A DNA stretch of 64,000 nt from Rhabditophanes sp. KR3021 (lineage: Eukaryota; Nematoda; Chromadorea; Rhabditida; Alloionematidae). The stretch lies in NCBI GenBank assembly GCA_963281155.1, contig CAUJLY010000003.1, positions 4,092,001 to 4,156,000 on the forward strand, written 5' to 3'. Shown here one piece after another: positions 1 through 12,555 of the stretch (position 1 is its first letter; each line of letters opens with the position of its first letter). The translations under genes and the position numbers were made by a program. The notes below the pieces were generated by a model, which was given only the letters and a program-made list of their open reading frames with translations, did no database searches and was not told where the DNA came from.

Positions 1-727
1 TGAATGTGCTCTATACCGACATTACGACGAGGCCTCATAAATGTGAATATTAGCTGAAAGTATTTATATTTTGGCGGTATTATGATGATAGCTTTATCAA
101 TATCATTTGTGTACTTTAGCCCAGCAAGATCGCTTCATATTGGTGTTATTAACTACTATGTTTTAGATGTCATCAAGAGCAAGGATATGGAAAAGGAGAC
201 TTTATATCTACTTATTACTTGATCCAACAAGAAACGGCGGATCTTGGTCAGTAGTGTGAAGAATGCGATCAGATTCATCGGCAAGACTGTACAATTTAAA
301 GGAAGAATGACTGAACCTAGTAAAAACTTTGAAACAAAAGTTGATCTAAAGAAGGTGTTCGATATGGAAGATCATTTTATTAATGATGTCATCTTGGATC
401 AGTCTTATGGAAAAAGTAAAATCACAGTCTTGCCGATGAAGTACTAACAGGAGGAATTCATTAGAGGCATCGAAGCCATTCTGATCAGAGTATTCAGACC
501 TCAGAGCAAACACTCGGATCCCGGCAACCCTACCTTTGAAGATGCTGTTAAAATGGACTCGGAGCTAAACAGAAAGGCAGCTAATCTCATTATCAACGAT
601 TTTGTGGATACTTCTAATTTTTAGCATTTGCAATTCTAATAAATAATTTGGTGATAGTATGTCTAATTCTAATAAAACACATTCTATCATGCTTGTACAT
701 TTGTTGGTTAGTATGTTTGTTACTTGC
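1..727 (+). mobile_element. Antisense GIY-YIG element relic in mec-8-like intron (left end cut)
   Basis: Lies in the intron following mec-8 exon 3 and reads against the host gene. One frame (codons from position 1) is almost continuous from about 64 to 625, with stops at 217 and 445 that look like decay. Near 215 a +1 shift gives LLDPTRNGGSW, typical of the first strand of LEM-3/ANKLE1-like GIY-YIG nucleases. It is followed by IRFIGKT (second GIY-YIG strand), and after the 445 stop by RGIEAILIRVF, placing a Glu where the catalytic Glu is expected. The reading frame ends about 100 bp before the host GC donor. Nuclease assignment is by motif pattern only. Confidence 0.55.
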
Positions 728-2118
728 CTTGAAAATCCCGGAAATCCTCTAAATAATGTCTTTATTTCCTCTTCGCCAACATTTGGTGGTAAATTTGCTA
801 CGAATAATGTCGAGCATGGATGTACAGCATGCCCGTAATGATTTCCTCCAGCTGCTTGAGCAACAGCACTAGTCTGGGCAGCAATAGCAGCTGCTAATGA
901 AGTGGTTGGAGAAGATCTCTGGGTTTTAGCAACGGTTGGAGTTGTTTGGTAAAATGCAAATTGAGGAAGTTGAGACAATGTTTGCAATGCCAAGTACGCA
1001 TTTGGATCTGTTAGCATTGCAACGTCAAACCCGAAATCAGGATAAAAGCCACTGGCTGCTGCTTGGCCTATAAATGGGGCTGTCAAATGATGATAAGGAG
1101 AATTAGCAGCTGCAGCCGCGGCAGAAATGGCCGCCGATGGATTTAAACCAGATGCAAGGGCAGCAGCACTTCCCGCACCACCATAAATTGACGTTGCTTG
1201 TGGAGGTGGTAGCATAATTGGTGGTGAATTTTGATTCTTAAGACGTGTGGTTTTGGTGTTTGCTTTAGCTAATTCTAGTCTAAGTGTTGCCCCATTTTCA
1301 GGACTAAAATAGATGTTTAATTATTATAAATAACATGAATAAAATGATGAGCTTTTTAAACAATAAACTTTTAGCGCCTTTACTTATCCTGGACTGGTTG
1401 GAGATTTGGAAATAAAGAGGTCTAGAAGGAGTTTTATGGCAAAGGTACACAATATCAATAATTGTATCACCTATTTTGTACTATTTTAATAAAAAGTTTT
1501 GATACCTTCTATTACTTACTCAAATTTAATTCCGTGAAGTTGTCTTTTTGCCTCCTCTGCTTCACATTTACTTGAGAATGTGACAAAGCCAACAGGTGTT
1601 GTTGTTTTGCCATGTTTGGAGGTGACTTTTAACTGTGATGTCTCATATCCTGAACGAAATAAAATTAATGATTAATTACATTTGGATATCAAACATTGAA
1701 ATTTTAATTTATTTCTTATATAAATGTAACGTATCATCACAAACATCAAAAATGCCTTCCACTGGGGAGTTTGCAAAATAACAGACAAACTTATTTAGGT
1801 GCTTGAAGCATCCATCAATGGTAATGAAAATCAGTAAATTTGCCAGAATTGTCTAATCAAATGGACTCAAATGTATGCCTTGTAAACTTTTCTAATTTTG
1901 TATTTTTTCGGAAAAAGTTTTATTAAATTACCTGGATAAGCCCTGAACAACAAATATAATTCACGTTGTTTAACGTCAAAAGGTAAGCCGGACACAAATA
2001 ATGTTCTAACGTTTTCTTTATTTTCTCCATTCAACATATAAGTGGAGTCTAGTGATTCTATTGAAACTGCCGCGGACAGCAGAGACTCATTTTTCATTTC
2101 CAAAACACAAGCGCACAT
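728..2118 (-). CDS. mec-8: MEC-8/RBPMS-type RNA-binding protein, two RRMs, partial at left edge
   Basis: RRM protein of the MEC-8/couch potato/RBPMS family, which in nematodes regulates alternative splicing in the nucleus. Three exons join in frame: 2118-1932, 1649-1520 and 1303-728. RRM1 starts at [10 protein letters not shown] and continues over the first two introns through [20 protein letters not shown] and AKRQLHG. An Ala/Pro/Ser-rich linker follows, then the start of RRM2 ([27 protein letters not shown]). The rest of RRM2 lies beyond coordinate 1. The last visible exon ends at a GC donor (AG|GCAAGT at 727). The intron that follows holds an antisense GIY-YIG relic. The start codon at 2118 is the first Met before RRM1; an extra upstream exon cannot be excluded. 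Family assignment is firm from the two RNP motifs and their order. Confidence 0.9.
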
Positions 2119-4317
2119 CTTAATTATTTGAAGTGATTTCAGAAACAGTGGTCAAAATTATTATGTTGTGAATAGTACTGTGATTATAGGAATGAATAGT
2201 AGGTGCAAATAGTCGTGGTGCTTTGGTGTTATAGCTTTTATTTTGTAAATCCTAAAATGGACAAAAACTCAAATAAGTAAAATGCAATAGGGATTGACTA
2301 TTTTGGTAAGAAATTGAAATGAAAAGAATTGAGTGAACTGTGTTCATCTATCACTTAACCAAAAGACAAGGGAAGCATGGAAGAGATGACATAACAGTGA
2401 TGAGGAGTTTAAATATGATATTTAAATCAAGCATTTCAATGAACAATCAAATCATACTTTTTTAGACAAATATTGTCTATCATCAAAATGTCAATGGTCA
2501 CACAAATAACAACCTCATTTATATTGGAGATGGTGTATATGATAAATGTATGTCGCCACCATCCAAATATACAAAGAGGTATGTGTTAATTTAAATTGCT
2601 CATGCACATTTTGAAAGTGATTGTATAGAGATGATGGACGGAAGTGTCCTTGATGTTGTCAACTCGATCCTCCTTGAAATCATCTATATATTATCGAATC
2701 CATTTTAATATCTTTTCTATTAGAGTCATAAGGTACCGCACATCTTAAAAGTTTTTCTACAAGGTCGATTATAGTCGAATAATAGAGATAACAAAATAAA
2801 ACGAATGGACAGGGATAAGCTCAAGAAGTAAACTTTTATCATTGTCACCCAACAAATGTTATTTGGTTCAACTTTTTAGCGATACTCGTATAATGATAGA
2901 CACAATTGACGGTTTGCCACCTATCTACTTATTATACATTATACGGCATATCTGCTTGTATTACACACAACTTGGCCTGTGATGTGAACTATAAAGATTA
3001 AAAGTCCACTAGATAGATGTATCAATCTTTAGAACTGCCAGACTTTTTAAATATCTATATGGTTCTGAATGCAAATTAATTTAACTTTTACAAATTCGTA
3101 TATATATTAGTAATTAAGTAAGTGTTAATAAACCCCAAATATAAATATATTTTGGGACTTAAACAAGTCGTGTATTGTCAAGTGGTGATGGGAAATGATA
3201 TTTAGCAAATAACGAGTTACCTGCCACAATTGTACATAGGTATATAATAATAGTAGATGTTGATACAAATATAATATCTGTGTATATAATATTTTGGACA
3301 ACTACTTAAGTGGCCTGAACTGCAAAATACGCACCTATATGAGTAAGTTTACACAAATACAAGATATACAGATGACATGTCAATGTCTTTGAATCCTTTT
3401 AAGCGGCATAAATATAATAAATTTCACATAATATCTACAATATCGTGTCTTTCGAACATTAATACATGTAAATATTTATAATTTTGCCTGGTCTTAATAA
3501 TCATAATTTCCTACACTTTATAATTTACTTTAATATACTCTAATGCACTTTCTTTAATATAAAACAATTTAAAACCATTTATGTCAATTTTAGACAGATT
3601 ATAATATTTAAAAAACATTTATTACAATTTTAAGTAAAACGTATATGTCTTTTAGCGGTGGCTTAAGAACATATTTTTTACATAATTTCCTTGTAATAGG
3701 TCAAATGTTAGAATTAAATCCATTTGATGAAAATTAACGGACCATTTGAATGAACATATTTAACGGTCAATAGATATGTTTAAGAAAATGGAGCTTCTAA
3801 TAGAGGATTATGTAATTAATGGTATCCGAATGAAAGATTAAACCATCGAATTTAATATGCGCGTCTTCAATTTGTCTAACATATTTTATGGTGGAAAAAT
3901 TGAAACATCTCTTAAACAAACAAAAGTCTTGCCAATCAAAATCGCTATAAAAAACGTATTAACGTAGGATGACAGAAAGATTTATTGTTGCACTTTTTCA
4001 AAATTGACCTTAACCCTATCAAATTTTATACTGTCAAGACAATACATTTTTAATTACGTAACAATATCCTTCTTCGTCACTCTTCTCTATTTATTTTATT
4101 ATTCTCCACCAAAATATATAATTTTTAAGTATTTAAATTTATTATGTGACAAGTAAACTAAGAATACATATATGTATGCGAATGTATTGTAATAGACTGA
4201 CTTAAATAAGAAACATGAAACAAGAGAAAAATAAGCAGAAGATGGTAAAAAGTGCTTATCTGGTAGGGGTCAAAAGGTGTGTTACTTATATTACAATGAA
4301 TTTTCTAATTATAATGT

Positions 4318-4388
4318 CTAATATTGTCAAATATTGTATTATATTATCTAATATTGTTAAATATTGTATTATATTGTCTAATATAGTC
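4318..4388. repeat. 30-bp AT-rich tandem repeat, about 2.3 copies
   Basis: Two adjacent 30-bp units, each carrying two ATATTGT-type words and TTATATT, differ at only a few positions and are followed by a third partial unit. This looks like simple replication slippage. A 64-codon open frame across it is a by-product of the repeat. Confidence 0.75.
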
Positions 4389-7300
4389 TGGGTGGGGCAT
4401 CTTCTTTAAAAATTGAAAGAAAGTGCATAGTACTTTTTGACAAAAATTAGACGATTTCGTCAATTTTAACGCAAATTAGTGATTTGTATGTACTTTTTTT
4501 CTTTACAAATTGTTCTTTTAAATAAAGTATTTGCGATATTCATCCCTACTTATATTTGAGTGATGTTAACAAGGCAAGTCTGTATTGTATAAGCAAATGA
4601 TACGCATATATCTTCTGTAAAGATCATAATAATGACAGATTGTTAGCAGTAGAGTATATGCTTAACTATCTGAATTACATGTAAACAAACTTTCTCTACT
4701 TTAAATAATTTATATCTTCAAAAATTAGAAATCAATTGTAGTAGTAATGAATTGGATATTTGATTTACATCCAATTTTACAATACCTTCTGAAGTACTCG
4801 AAACATGTTAATTCTAAACCAATGATACTGCACATAAATGTGAAATTATTCTATTTACAGTTAAAGAAGATACCGATACTATTTTGATAATGACTCAAAT
4901 TAGTTCTTAAGACAAAAATCTAGTTAAATACTGTAAATGTGATTAATTTTAGAATACGAGATTCAATAAGAAAAGTAGAATAATGTTGAACAAATGTAGA
5001 AATAAATGTAGAGATAAGTATTGAATGCAGGTAGAATAAAAGAACCTTTATAAAGTCTTTTTAAAATTAAACCAAAATGTGCAATTATAAAAAGCATAGC
5101 ATTTTCATGAAATCATGAAATGGTTACGAAGGTGTGAAATAAGTGGATATAAGGGAGATAATAGTTAAAAACAAATACATAGATTTTATCATATATTGTC
5201 TACTGTACATATCACTAAAAAATGTGATTCAGAACTTGATCTTAGATTTGAAACAAATGAAAATGTATGGATCATAAAATTGGAGTGACATTGAATAGGT
5301 TTATGAGCAACAACTAAATAGTTGTATTAAATAATGGTACTAAATAACAGTATAAAAAATTGTAGAATATAATAATATCAAAAAATATGTGTATCTACAT
5401 AATAAGAGTATCTATTTTTGGTATACATACATATAGCACTTAATTATACAAAATAGTATCCAACAAATATTACTGACTCAAAGTATATTCGTTTCCAAAT
5501 ATACATTGGATGTGTTTAATCACCACAAAATTCAGCATATATATTATGATTATATGTGTCGATGGATCTAAAAGAGAATTGTTTATGAAATTCAATCTTT
5601 TTGTGAGTGTTTGACAAAGTGTATATTGGTTGTTTTGAATCCCAATGGACATTTAAATAGGCAAGTATATTTAAAAATGTATATATTTTGATGGATGTTT
5701 TTTGACCATCAAATGGATCATATTTGAAATTGGAGTAAATCGAAAAAGATTGAAAGAGCTTTTGATTGAATGCCAAAAGTGATCTTCATACTACTAGATT
5801 CTTTAGAAATAAAAATAAAGTGGTCGTTGATTAAGTACATAAAGTGAGATAGATAATGTGGTTTATAGTAGTATAAGATTAGGAGTACCGTCTATGTTAA
5901 CTATTGGTGATACTTGACTTAGACTACAAGATTAGATCTCCTTCTTTATTATAAAGGTATGATCGAAAAGGAGTCCTTTGGGTGCGAATTACATTTAATA
6001 TAAATAAGAAGTAGTTACAAGGTCGTACACCAGCTCAGTCCGAATTTACAGCAACAAAAATAGCAATAAAGTAGGCAAAAAACGTAGCTAAAAAGTAGAG
6101 TTAAATAAAGTGTTAAAAGCATCTATTATAAATGAAAGATTTTAAGTTCCGAGGAAGTTAATACATATATTTAGTGGAAATGGCACATACAACAAAAATA
6201 AAGGCTATTATTTGTTAAAGTGTGATGACAGAGTATTATCTAAAAGTGTTTGATGATATTGCTAAAGAATGGTTTTTAAAATAACAAATACATTTTAACA
6301 TATTCAAGAAAATGAAATGGTTTCATAGGTATAATTTTGTTATTGTCGTGCATTTCAAAGAATAAAAGATGTATATAAATGTTCGCAGGATAAAGGTTTA
6401 CTATTTGAAATAAATAAATTTTATGCTATAATATTTAAGAAGTATATTATTTGATCAAAATGCGTTTCAAAGAATTTTATGGTGATTCCATTGTGTAGAA
6501 ACAATTAGTCAAAATATAAAACATTTTTGTTTTAGTTTTGTTCAGTTTAAAGAGTGAACAAGGTGATTGGTTTTGTACAAGAGGAAAAGCAAATAAATAA
6601 AATAGTTAAGTAAGTAATTAAAAACGAAAGGTGGTTTTAAAAAGTTTATTGAATGTACCTTTCTTTCTTCTGTTATGGCTATACATTTGTGACAGATGGT
6701 AAAGGTTGTTTTTGGAAGGTTTAATTAGGATGTCGGCGAAAAATATAATTTAGAGCGGTGAAAGCCATTCCTTTTTTATCAAGGGAATAATTATTTATAT
6801 GAAGGCAATATGTATATTTTCACATACTTTTACTTATTATTCATTATCACATCATGACTTTTTAGGGTAGCAAATAAAAACAACAAAAAAAGTATTTAAT
6901 AAATGTGTTCCAAGTGATATCTTAGTTGGCTAGATATAAATAGTTGAAATAATAAAAAAACAATGCTTGGATGGTTTGCAGAATGGAAGAGGACTTGATA
7001 AAGTGATAAAATAATAAAGTAATGTTTTGATATTTGCCACACATTTTCTATTTTACATGCATATGTTTAAAGTTGAAAATGTAACTTGATGGCCGTAAAA
7101 AGAGATTAATGCCTAAAATTAAGAACCCTTATTGAGTATATTTTGAGTGTATTTCATCTTTAACTTATTACTTTGTTTGAAACACCGCAGAGGCTATAAT
7201 TTTTGTAATTATCTATTGTCAATGACATGCATTCGGCCTTAGCAAGCTTTCAAAACAAAATCGCTATCGGATAGCCTTCCTATGGCATCCTCTGAAGTGT

Positions 7301-7608
7301 CATTTTCTTGAGCAAAAACTGGGGTGCAAGAAAACAAGACAAAAGTTGATACCACAACAACTTTTCAATATTTAACATGAGGCAACGTATTTCTTAAACT
7401 GTTTGGCTACTTTAGAAGTAAGAGCAATAAAAATTTAGGTTTATCAAAAACAGAAGACTGTTAGGATGAAGAATGACATCGATAGTTCCCCTGTGAATTT
7501 CGAAAACAGTCAAGCTATGAAAAGAAAAATAGCATGGTGGGGAGTACTTTGAATTACTCAAACTGTTATACTTAAGACAATGCAAAATCCAAAACAATGC
7601 ATTTTACT

Positions 7609-7790
7609 TCTACCAAATCAGCTATACAATTGTGTAAATTTTTAAATAAGCAGCACAATTTTCTGTAAAATACTAAATCAGCGACACAATTGTCTGTAAA
7701 ATATTAGATCAGCTACATAAATTTTGTGAAATATTAGATTAGTGCGAAATTTTTGTAAAAATTAAAATCAGCTGCATATTTTTGTAAAAT
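7609..7790. repeat. Imperfect ~40-bp tandem repeat, about 5 copies
   Basis: Successive units carry an AATCAGC-type word, then ACAATT and TGTAAAAT, at intervals of roughly 40 bp with drift between copies. Non-coding; an old minisatellite. Confidence 0.6.
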
Positions 7791-9209
7791 AATAAGAATG
7801 TATAAAAGTGAAAATAGTTTATGTCAATCGAATTGGATCAATTAGATGATGCATTTGAATCGCATGAATATGAATAGCATATATTTAATTCCTACCTGTC
7901 TTTTTGACAACATGTGTCATACAGATAAATGATTTATGTTTTCAGAAGAAAAATATTATTTTGGGAGATAGCCTGTGCAATTTAAATTTAATAAATAAGG
8001 AATAAAGAAGTTTTCGATTTGCAGTTTGATTGCAAACTTTTATTATAAACAAATTTTGATAGCTCGTGATAAATAATTATAAAAGAAATTTTTGTAAATA
8101 CCTTACACGGGTTTGTGTATTTTAATATATTCATTTGTATTACTTTTTAACAAAGGCGTTAGAGACGCTAAAACATGACATTGGACGTGCTTTCAATATT
8201 ACATTTTTAAAGAGCCATTCTAAGAAATATTTTAATACATCACTAGTTTAACATAAACTGGCTTTATAGCGAGGTGTATGAAAGAAAGTTATTAAAGATG
8301 ATAATCAAATATCTTACAATAACTACTTTTTTGATGGTGATGTCCATAATGAGTATTATGCATTCAAATGGTATAGCCAGTTACATGCACTAAATAGAAA
8401 TTAAATATAGTTTAATGATTTATGCATGAGTAAATTCGGGCCTTTATTGCCATAACAGGTGAGGAATATTAAAGTTTGGCATAAAACGGTGACACTCAGT
8501 GCTCTATAGATCCGGAAATTAATTTTACCTGAATGGATAATAGTGTCATGACAATTTAAAAGGGTTAAAGATGCTGAACGGAGATTGATATTTATAATTC
8601 GTGGTTGTTGAGGAAACGAACTAAGAACCATTAATTATTATAAAAGCTTGGGCGCATGCGACATTAGCAAGAGATAGATAATTACCGTCCTTCCTATTAA
8701 AACTTTCTCCATTATTTTTGTTTTTTAAAGGATAAAGGTGGATGTATAAATTATAGTTGTTGGCTAGATGATGCCTACATATAATAAATATTTCTGTCTG
8801 ATGATATTGGCAGGTGAAAAGGAAGATTATAAAATATTTTAAAGTGGCGTATGAAAGTGTTTTTAAATTTTACAAACTGGTAGGAGACAATTTATTGTAG
8901 ATGCATCTTAAAATATGCAAAAGCAATAGAGGAACAAAAATTTAACAGGCCATCTTAGCAAATTACATCAACTCCGAGTAAGGCTATTTTAGAAAAGCTA
9001 ATGGAAATCATCATATTTTTATGGTTCTATTAAGGAAAATCTAAACAAAACAACGTATACAATTAAGCCCCAAATACGTAATGTAAGGGATGAATACAGG
9101 TTTAATGAAATTCAAGCAGTAGTTGATTAGGCAAATTTGTTATTAGTTGTGATAAGAATCTCAAATACGGAGCTGATAAATCTTATCAAGCAAACAATTA
9201 ATCAATGTT

Positions 9210-9217
9210 CGAAATAC
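9210..9217. repeat. Target-site duplication, left copy
   Basis: CGAAATAC, identical to 12548-12555. Flanking bases differ on both sides, so the duplication is exactly 8 bp. Confidence 0.85.
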
Positions 9218-9228
9218 GAGTAACATAT

Positions 9229-9400
9229 CATTCGCCTCCCAGGCAAATGATTATACTATAGTATAACTATTAGCCCCCAGGCGAATGATAATGCTATAGT
9301 ATAATCATTCGCCCTATTTTTATTTTATAAGGCTAATGATTATACTATAGCATAATCATTTGCCTGGGCAGGCTAATGGTAACTAAAGTAACCATTCGCC
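9229..9400. repeat. Left terminal array of palindromes of the MULE
   Basis: At least four consecutive hairpin units: 9242-9275, 9280-9313, 9331-9364 and 9371-9400. They follow the pattern GGC[G/T]AATGAT...ATCATT[C/T]GCC around a TATAGTA or similar centre. They match, in inverted orientation, the array at the other end. Confidence 0.85.
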
Positions 9401-9594
9401 CTATAAATAATTTTTATGGTCTATATTTAAGTGAAATATAATTGCTTTAAACAAATTCCTAATCGTTTTGACAATTTAACCCTCATTCAATGAAATTTAA
9501 TTAACGGTTTATAAAAAATGAACATAAAAAATATTTTTAAACTATCAGAAATTCAAAAGAAACAGATGTACTGATTAACCCTACTAACATAGAA

Positions 9595-12017
9595 CTAATT
9601 TCGCCTACTTCTAAGAACTCGTGCATTTAAAGAAGGCTTAAAGACAACCTTTTCCACAATACTTTCAACTTCTGATTCCTCCTGTTTAAGGGTATCATTT
9701 TCTTTTTCATCTTCACTATTTCTTTCTTCGTCATCTTGGAGCTCGCTTACATATTTTTGAAAATTTTCAGGAATTAAATATTCACTGATTGTATTTAAGT
9801 ATGTGTTTACATTGAGAAAGTTGTTATCACTAAATTCTTTTTGTAATAAAGCAATTTTTTCCTCTCTATCCTTTGACTTTTTAACTTGCTTGGAAATGGC
9901 AAATTCAGGTGAGTGTTTAAATTTATTCAATTTGTAAATTGTAAGCCGGACATCCTCATTTGCAGCTTTCAATAAATTCAGACATTTCAAGTAAGTACCA
10001 TGGTGTGTAGCTAATGGATTAGTTTTAAGCCATCTATTGAATGATTCACATGAGTTAGTGCTTTTAACACGTTGTTGAAACTTGCATAATTTGGTTGCAT
10101 GCTTTTCATTCTTAAACCAATTTTTATCAACATAGTTGATCCATTTGGTTAGCTGGTTTATTTCAAAAGGAGTAAAATCTTCATTGGCTGTCATAATCAT
10201 CTTATTTTTAATGATAGTCCATTGTTGAATCATTTGCCCGACTGGCACGTGGGGGAGAGCAATAACCATACGAAACTTCTTATAAAAATCTGCAGACACG
10301 AGACTTCTATCGTCATTTCCATTAAAAGATGTTAACAAATGCTTAAGCCCAAGCTGATTCAATTTTTTTACCAAATTTTGGGCGTAGTGGAAATAGCAGT
10401 GTTTATGTAAAGTAGGATAATGTTTTTCAATAATTTTTATTGCAGCAGGTTCTTTATCAGTCATAAATACCTCTGGAAGTTCTTCACTAATTCCGAAACG
10501 TTGTAAGCACTTTTTAATTTCATTAAAAACGAAATCATAATCTTCGGTCTTACGGTGCTTCATCAAAGCATAAAATGCTGGTATAAATGTATTTCTCATT
10601 TCCCCTTCTTTATTTTCAATAATTTGAAACATAACGACGTAGAGTTGGGTGTATTTGTCAGGGGCCACAAAGAAAGTTCCATCAGCAAGTCTTAATTTTG
10701 ATTTGGCATACAATTCGAGTACATCTCTTGAACCAAAAATAACAATTGAATCCCCATCTTTTCCAACAACACGGAATGACATAGGTAACTGCTTATCATC
10801 TAAATAACCACATTCGTAAACTTCCTCGGCGTAATCATTATTTTCATTTTTTTTTTCGTTTGATCTAGATGAAGCAACTCTAAGATACCTTCCCTTATCT
10901 TTATACTGTCCTAACTTTATCTTCGAATCTGCTGTACCGAGTTCAAGCCCATTGCATATGGTATCGACATTTTTAATCCCAATGGCATGTGCTATACGAG
11001 GCTTAATGAGGGGATTTGTGGCGTCACGGCAAACACGCTTGTATTCATTATCGCCTATTTTTTCTTTGAATGTTATTGGCAAGCAACCATCAAAATGAAC
11101 ACCTTCTTGGCGAACCAAATTATATCCTTTCATCTTTAATAGTGGAATATTCGATTCGGGTTGCTTCTTCTTTTTACAAATTGAGCGACACTCTTTGCAG
11201 TACATAGTGGTTGTTGTTGTTGCATCTGGAGACAATTCAGTTCCTCTTCTAAAATAATTTGTATAAATTTAGTGAATATACGAAAATTTGTATATTGTAT
11301 ATTTAGTATTTGAATATTATTTATGTATAATTTGCTTGAATTATTGTATTTATAATATGTGCTATTTTATTATTATATCATTTTATCTAGGATCCTCATT
11401 TGTACCACTTTGCCTATTTTAAATCTACTTCATTTTAGTTTAGCTCCTTTCAGCTCTCATCCCAAAATCGTAAGTAGTGTATATATTATTATTGGCATTA
11501 GATGACCACGATTTTTTTGTAGATTAATAAAGATCCTTTTGAATCCTGTTGTGTAACCCCTACTAGAAGCTTATTCAGGCTTTGAAACCAGTCAATTTTA
11601 CTTTTTACTATTTATAGGCAGATAAAAAACATACTTCTTGGTAAACACATATCCCAATGGGTTAGCATAATTCGTTTGATCAGGAACGTATAAGAAAACA
11701 TCCTTACAAAACTTTTCAGTTTTCATTCCAACTATAAATTGAGACTTAAATTGGACCTCCGAGTCAACATTTTTATAAGCTTCTTGTGCAAATAAAAGAA
11801 ATTCCTCCTTTGTTCTTGTTAAAGGAACTGATGCAGGAACAGTTGGTAAAGAATGGTGAGATGGAATGTTTTGACTTAAAATATTGCTTGAGCTTGGCTG
11901 TGGAAGAAGTGTCTCTCGAACTTGCTCCAACAATGAAGGATTATTCCAAAGAGCTTCTAATATTTGACTGTCGGTAAAAGATGACATTTTAAAAGCAACC
12001 AACCACGATAATAGCAA
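9595..12017 (-). CDS. MULE transposase, two exons
   Basis: DDE transposase of the Mutator superfamily. Exon 1 runs 12017-11635 and exon 2 11248-9595; the GTATGT donor at 11634 and the TTTTAG acceptor ending at 11249 join them in frame (VFTKKRGTELSPD). In exon 2 the catalytic acids are D in RLADGTFF, D in FMTDKEPA and E in NSCESFNRWL, with the C-x2-H signature (HKHCYFHYAQ) between the second Asp and the Glu, as expected for MULEs. A Cys pair (CKECRSIC) near the start of exon 2 may be part of a DNA-binding zinc motif. Exon 1 has no recognised domain. The start could be the Met at 12017 or the second Met (MSSFTD, 11987). No disabling mutation seen. Confidence 0.87.
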
Positions 12018-12342
12018 TTAAAGAAATGATTTTAAAATTAAAGTATAAGTGTAGAAGGGGATTCTTATTATGAATTATTATACTATGAGGGATATAGATA
12101 GCCTCAATTACGCCTTAAAGATAAAAGTGTAACGATGACATTAACCACTTAAGGTATCTTATTTTATTAAATTGAATAGACTTCAATTACGCTTTAGAAT
12201 AAAAGTGCGACGTTAGAATAAAACACTGGAGGTGCACTTATTTAATTAATTTTTAGAGTATTAAAACACAGTCATCAACCTTAGAAATAACCGCTCATAT
12301 TCGAACCAAATAATTGAAACATTTGATGATTTTCTTTATAAG

Positions 12343-12540
12343 GGCGAATGATTATATTATAGTATTATCATCTGCCTGGGCGAATTTTTTACTTAAAATA
12401 ATGATTGGCCTGGGCGAATGATAATGCTATAGTATAATCATTCGCCTGGGAGGCCAATGATTATTTTTTTGACATATTAGCCTCCCAGGCGAGTGATAAT
12501 ACTATAGTATAATTATTCGCCCTACCCAGGCGAGTGATAA
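12343..12540. repeat. Right terminal array of palindromes of the MULE
   Basis: Five or more hairpin units (12343-12376, 12379-12410, 12413-12446, 12451-12483, 12488-12521) built on the same GGCGAATGAT word and separated by CCTGGG/CCCAGG spacers, as at the left end. The alternate units with a poly-T centre are degenerate. Confidence 0.85.
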
Positions 12541-12547
12541 TATACCC

Positions 12548-12555
12548 CGAAATAC
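12548..12555. repeat. Target-site duplication, right copy
   Basis: CGAAATAC, identical to 9210-9217, immediately outside the MULE right end. Confidence 0.85.

Larger units (their letters stand above)
2119..9209. other. AT-rich intergenic stretch, no gene found
   Basis: About 7 kb upstream of the mec-8-like gene and outside the Mutator-like element. The open frames here are short, AT-driven and resemble nothing recognisable; none shows splice-joined coding. It contains two short tandem repeats described separately. Distal regulatory sequence or a 5' untranslated exon of the mec-8-like gene could lie here, but nothing in the sequence marks one. Confidence 0.6.
9218..12547 (-). mobile_element. 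Complete Mutator-like (MULE) DNA transposon
   Basis: A 3,330-bp element bounded by an exact 8-bp direct repeat, CGAAATAC, at 9210-9217 and 12548-12555. The ends are imperfect terminal inverted repeats (about 14 of 19 matches at the tips). Each opens into an array of ~34-bp palindromes (GGCGAATGATTATACTA followed by its own complement). The only gene inside is a two-exon MULE transposase on the minus strand with intact frame and all three catalytic acidic residues. An 8-9 bp duplication is usual for MULEs. With intact coding, clean duplication and both ends present, the insertion looks young and possibly autonomous. Confidence 0.88.

Noticed and set aside
5470..5776. Overlapping minus-strand open frames of 60 and 86 codons
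   Set aside because: AT-rich composition, no splice context, no similarity to anything; chance frames.
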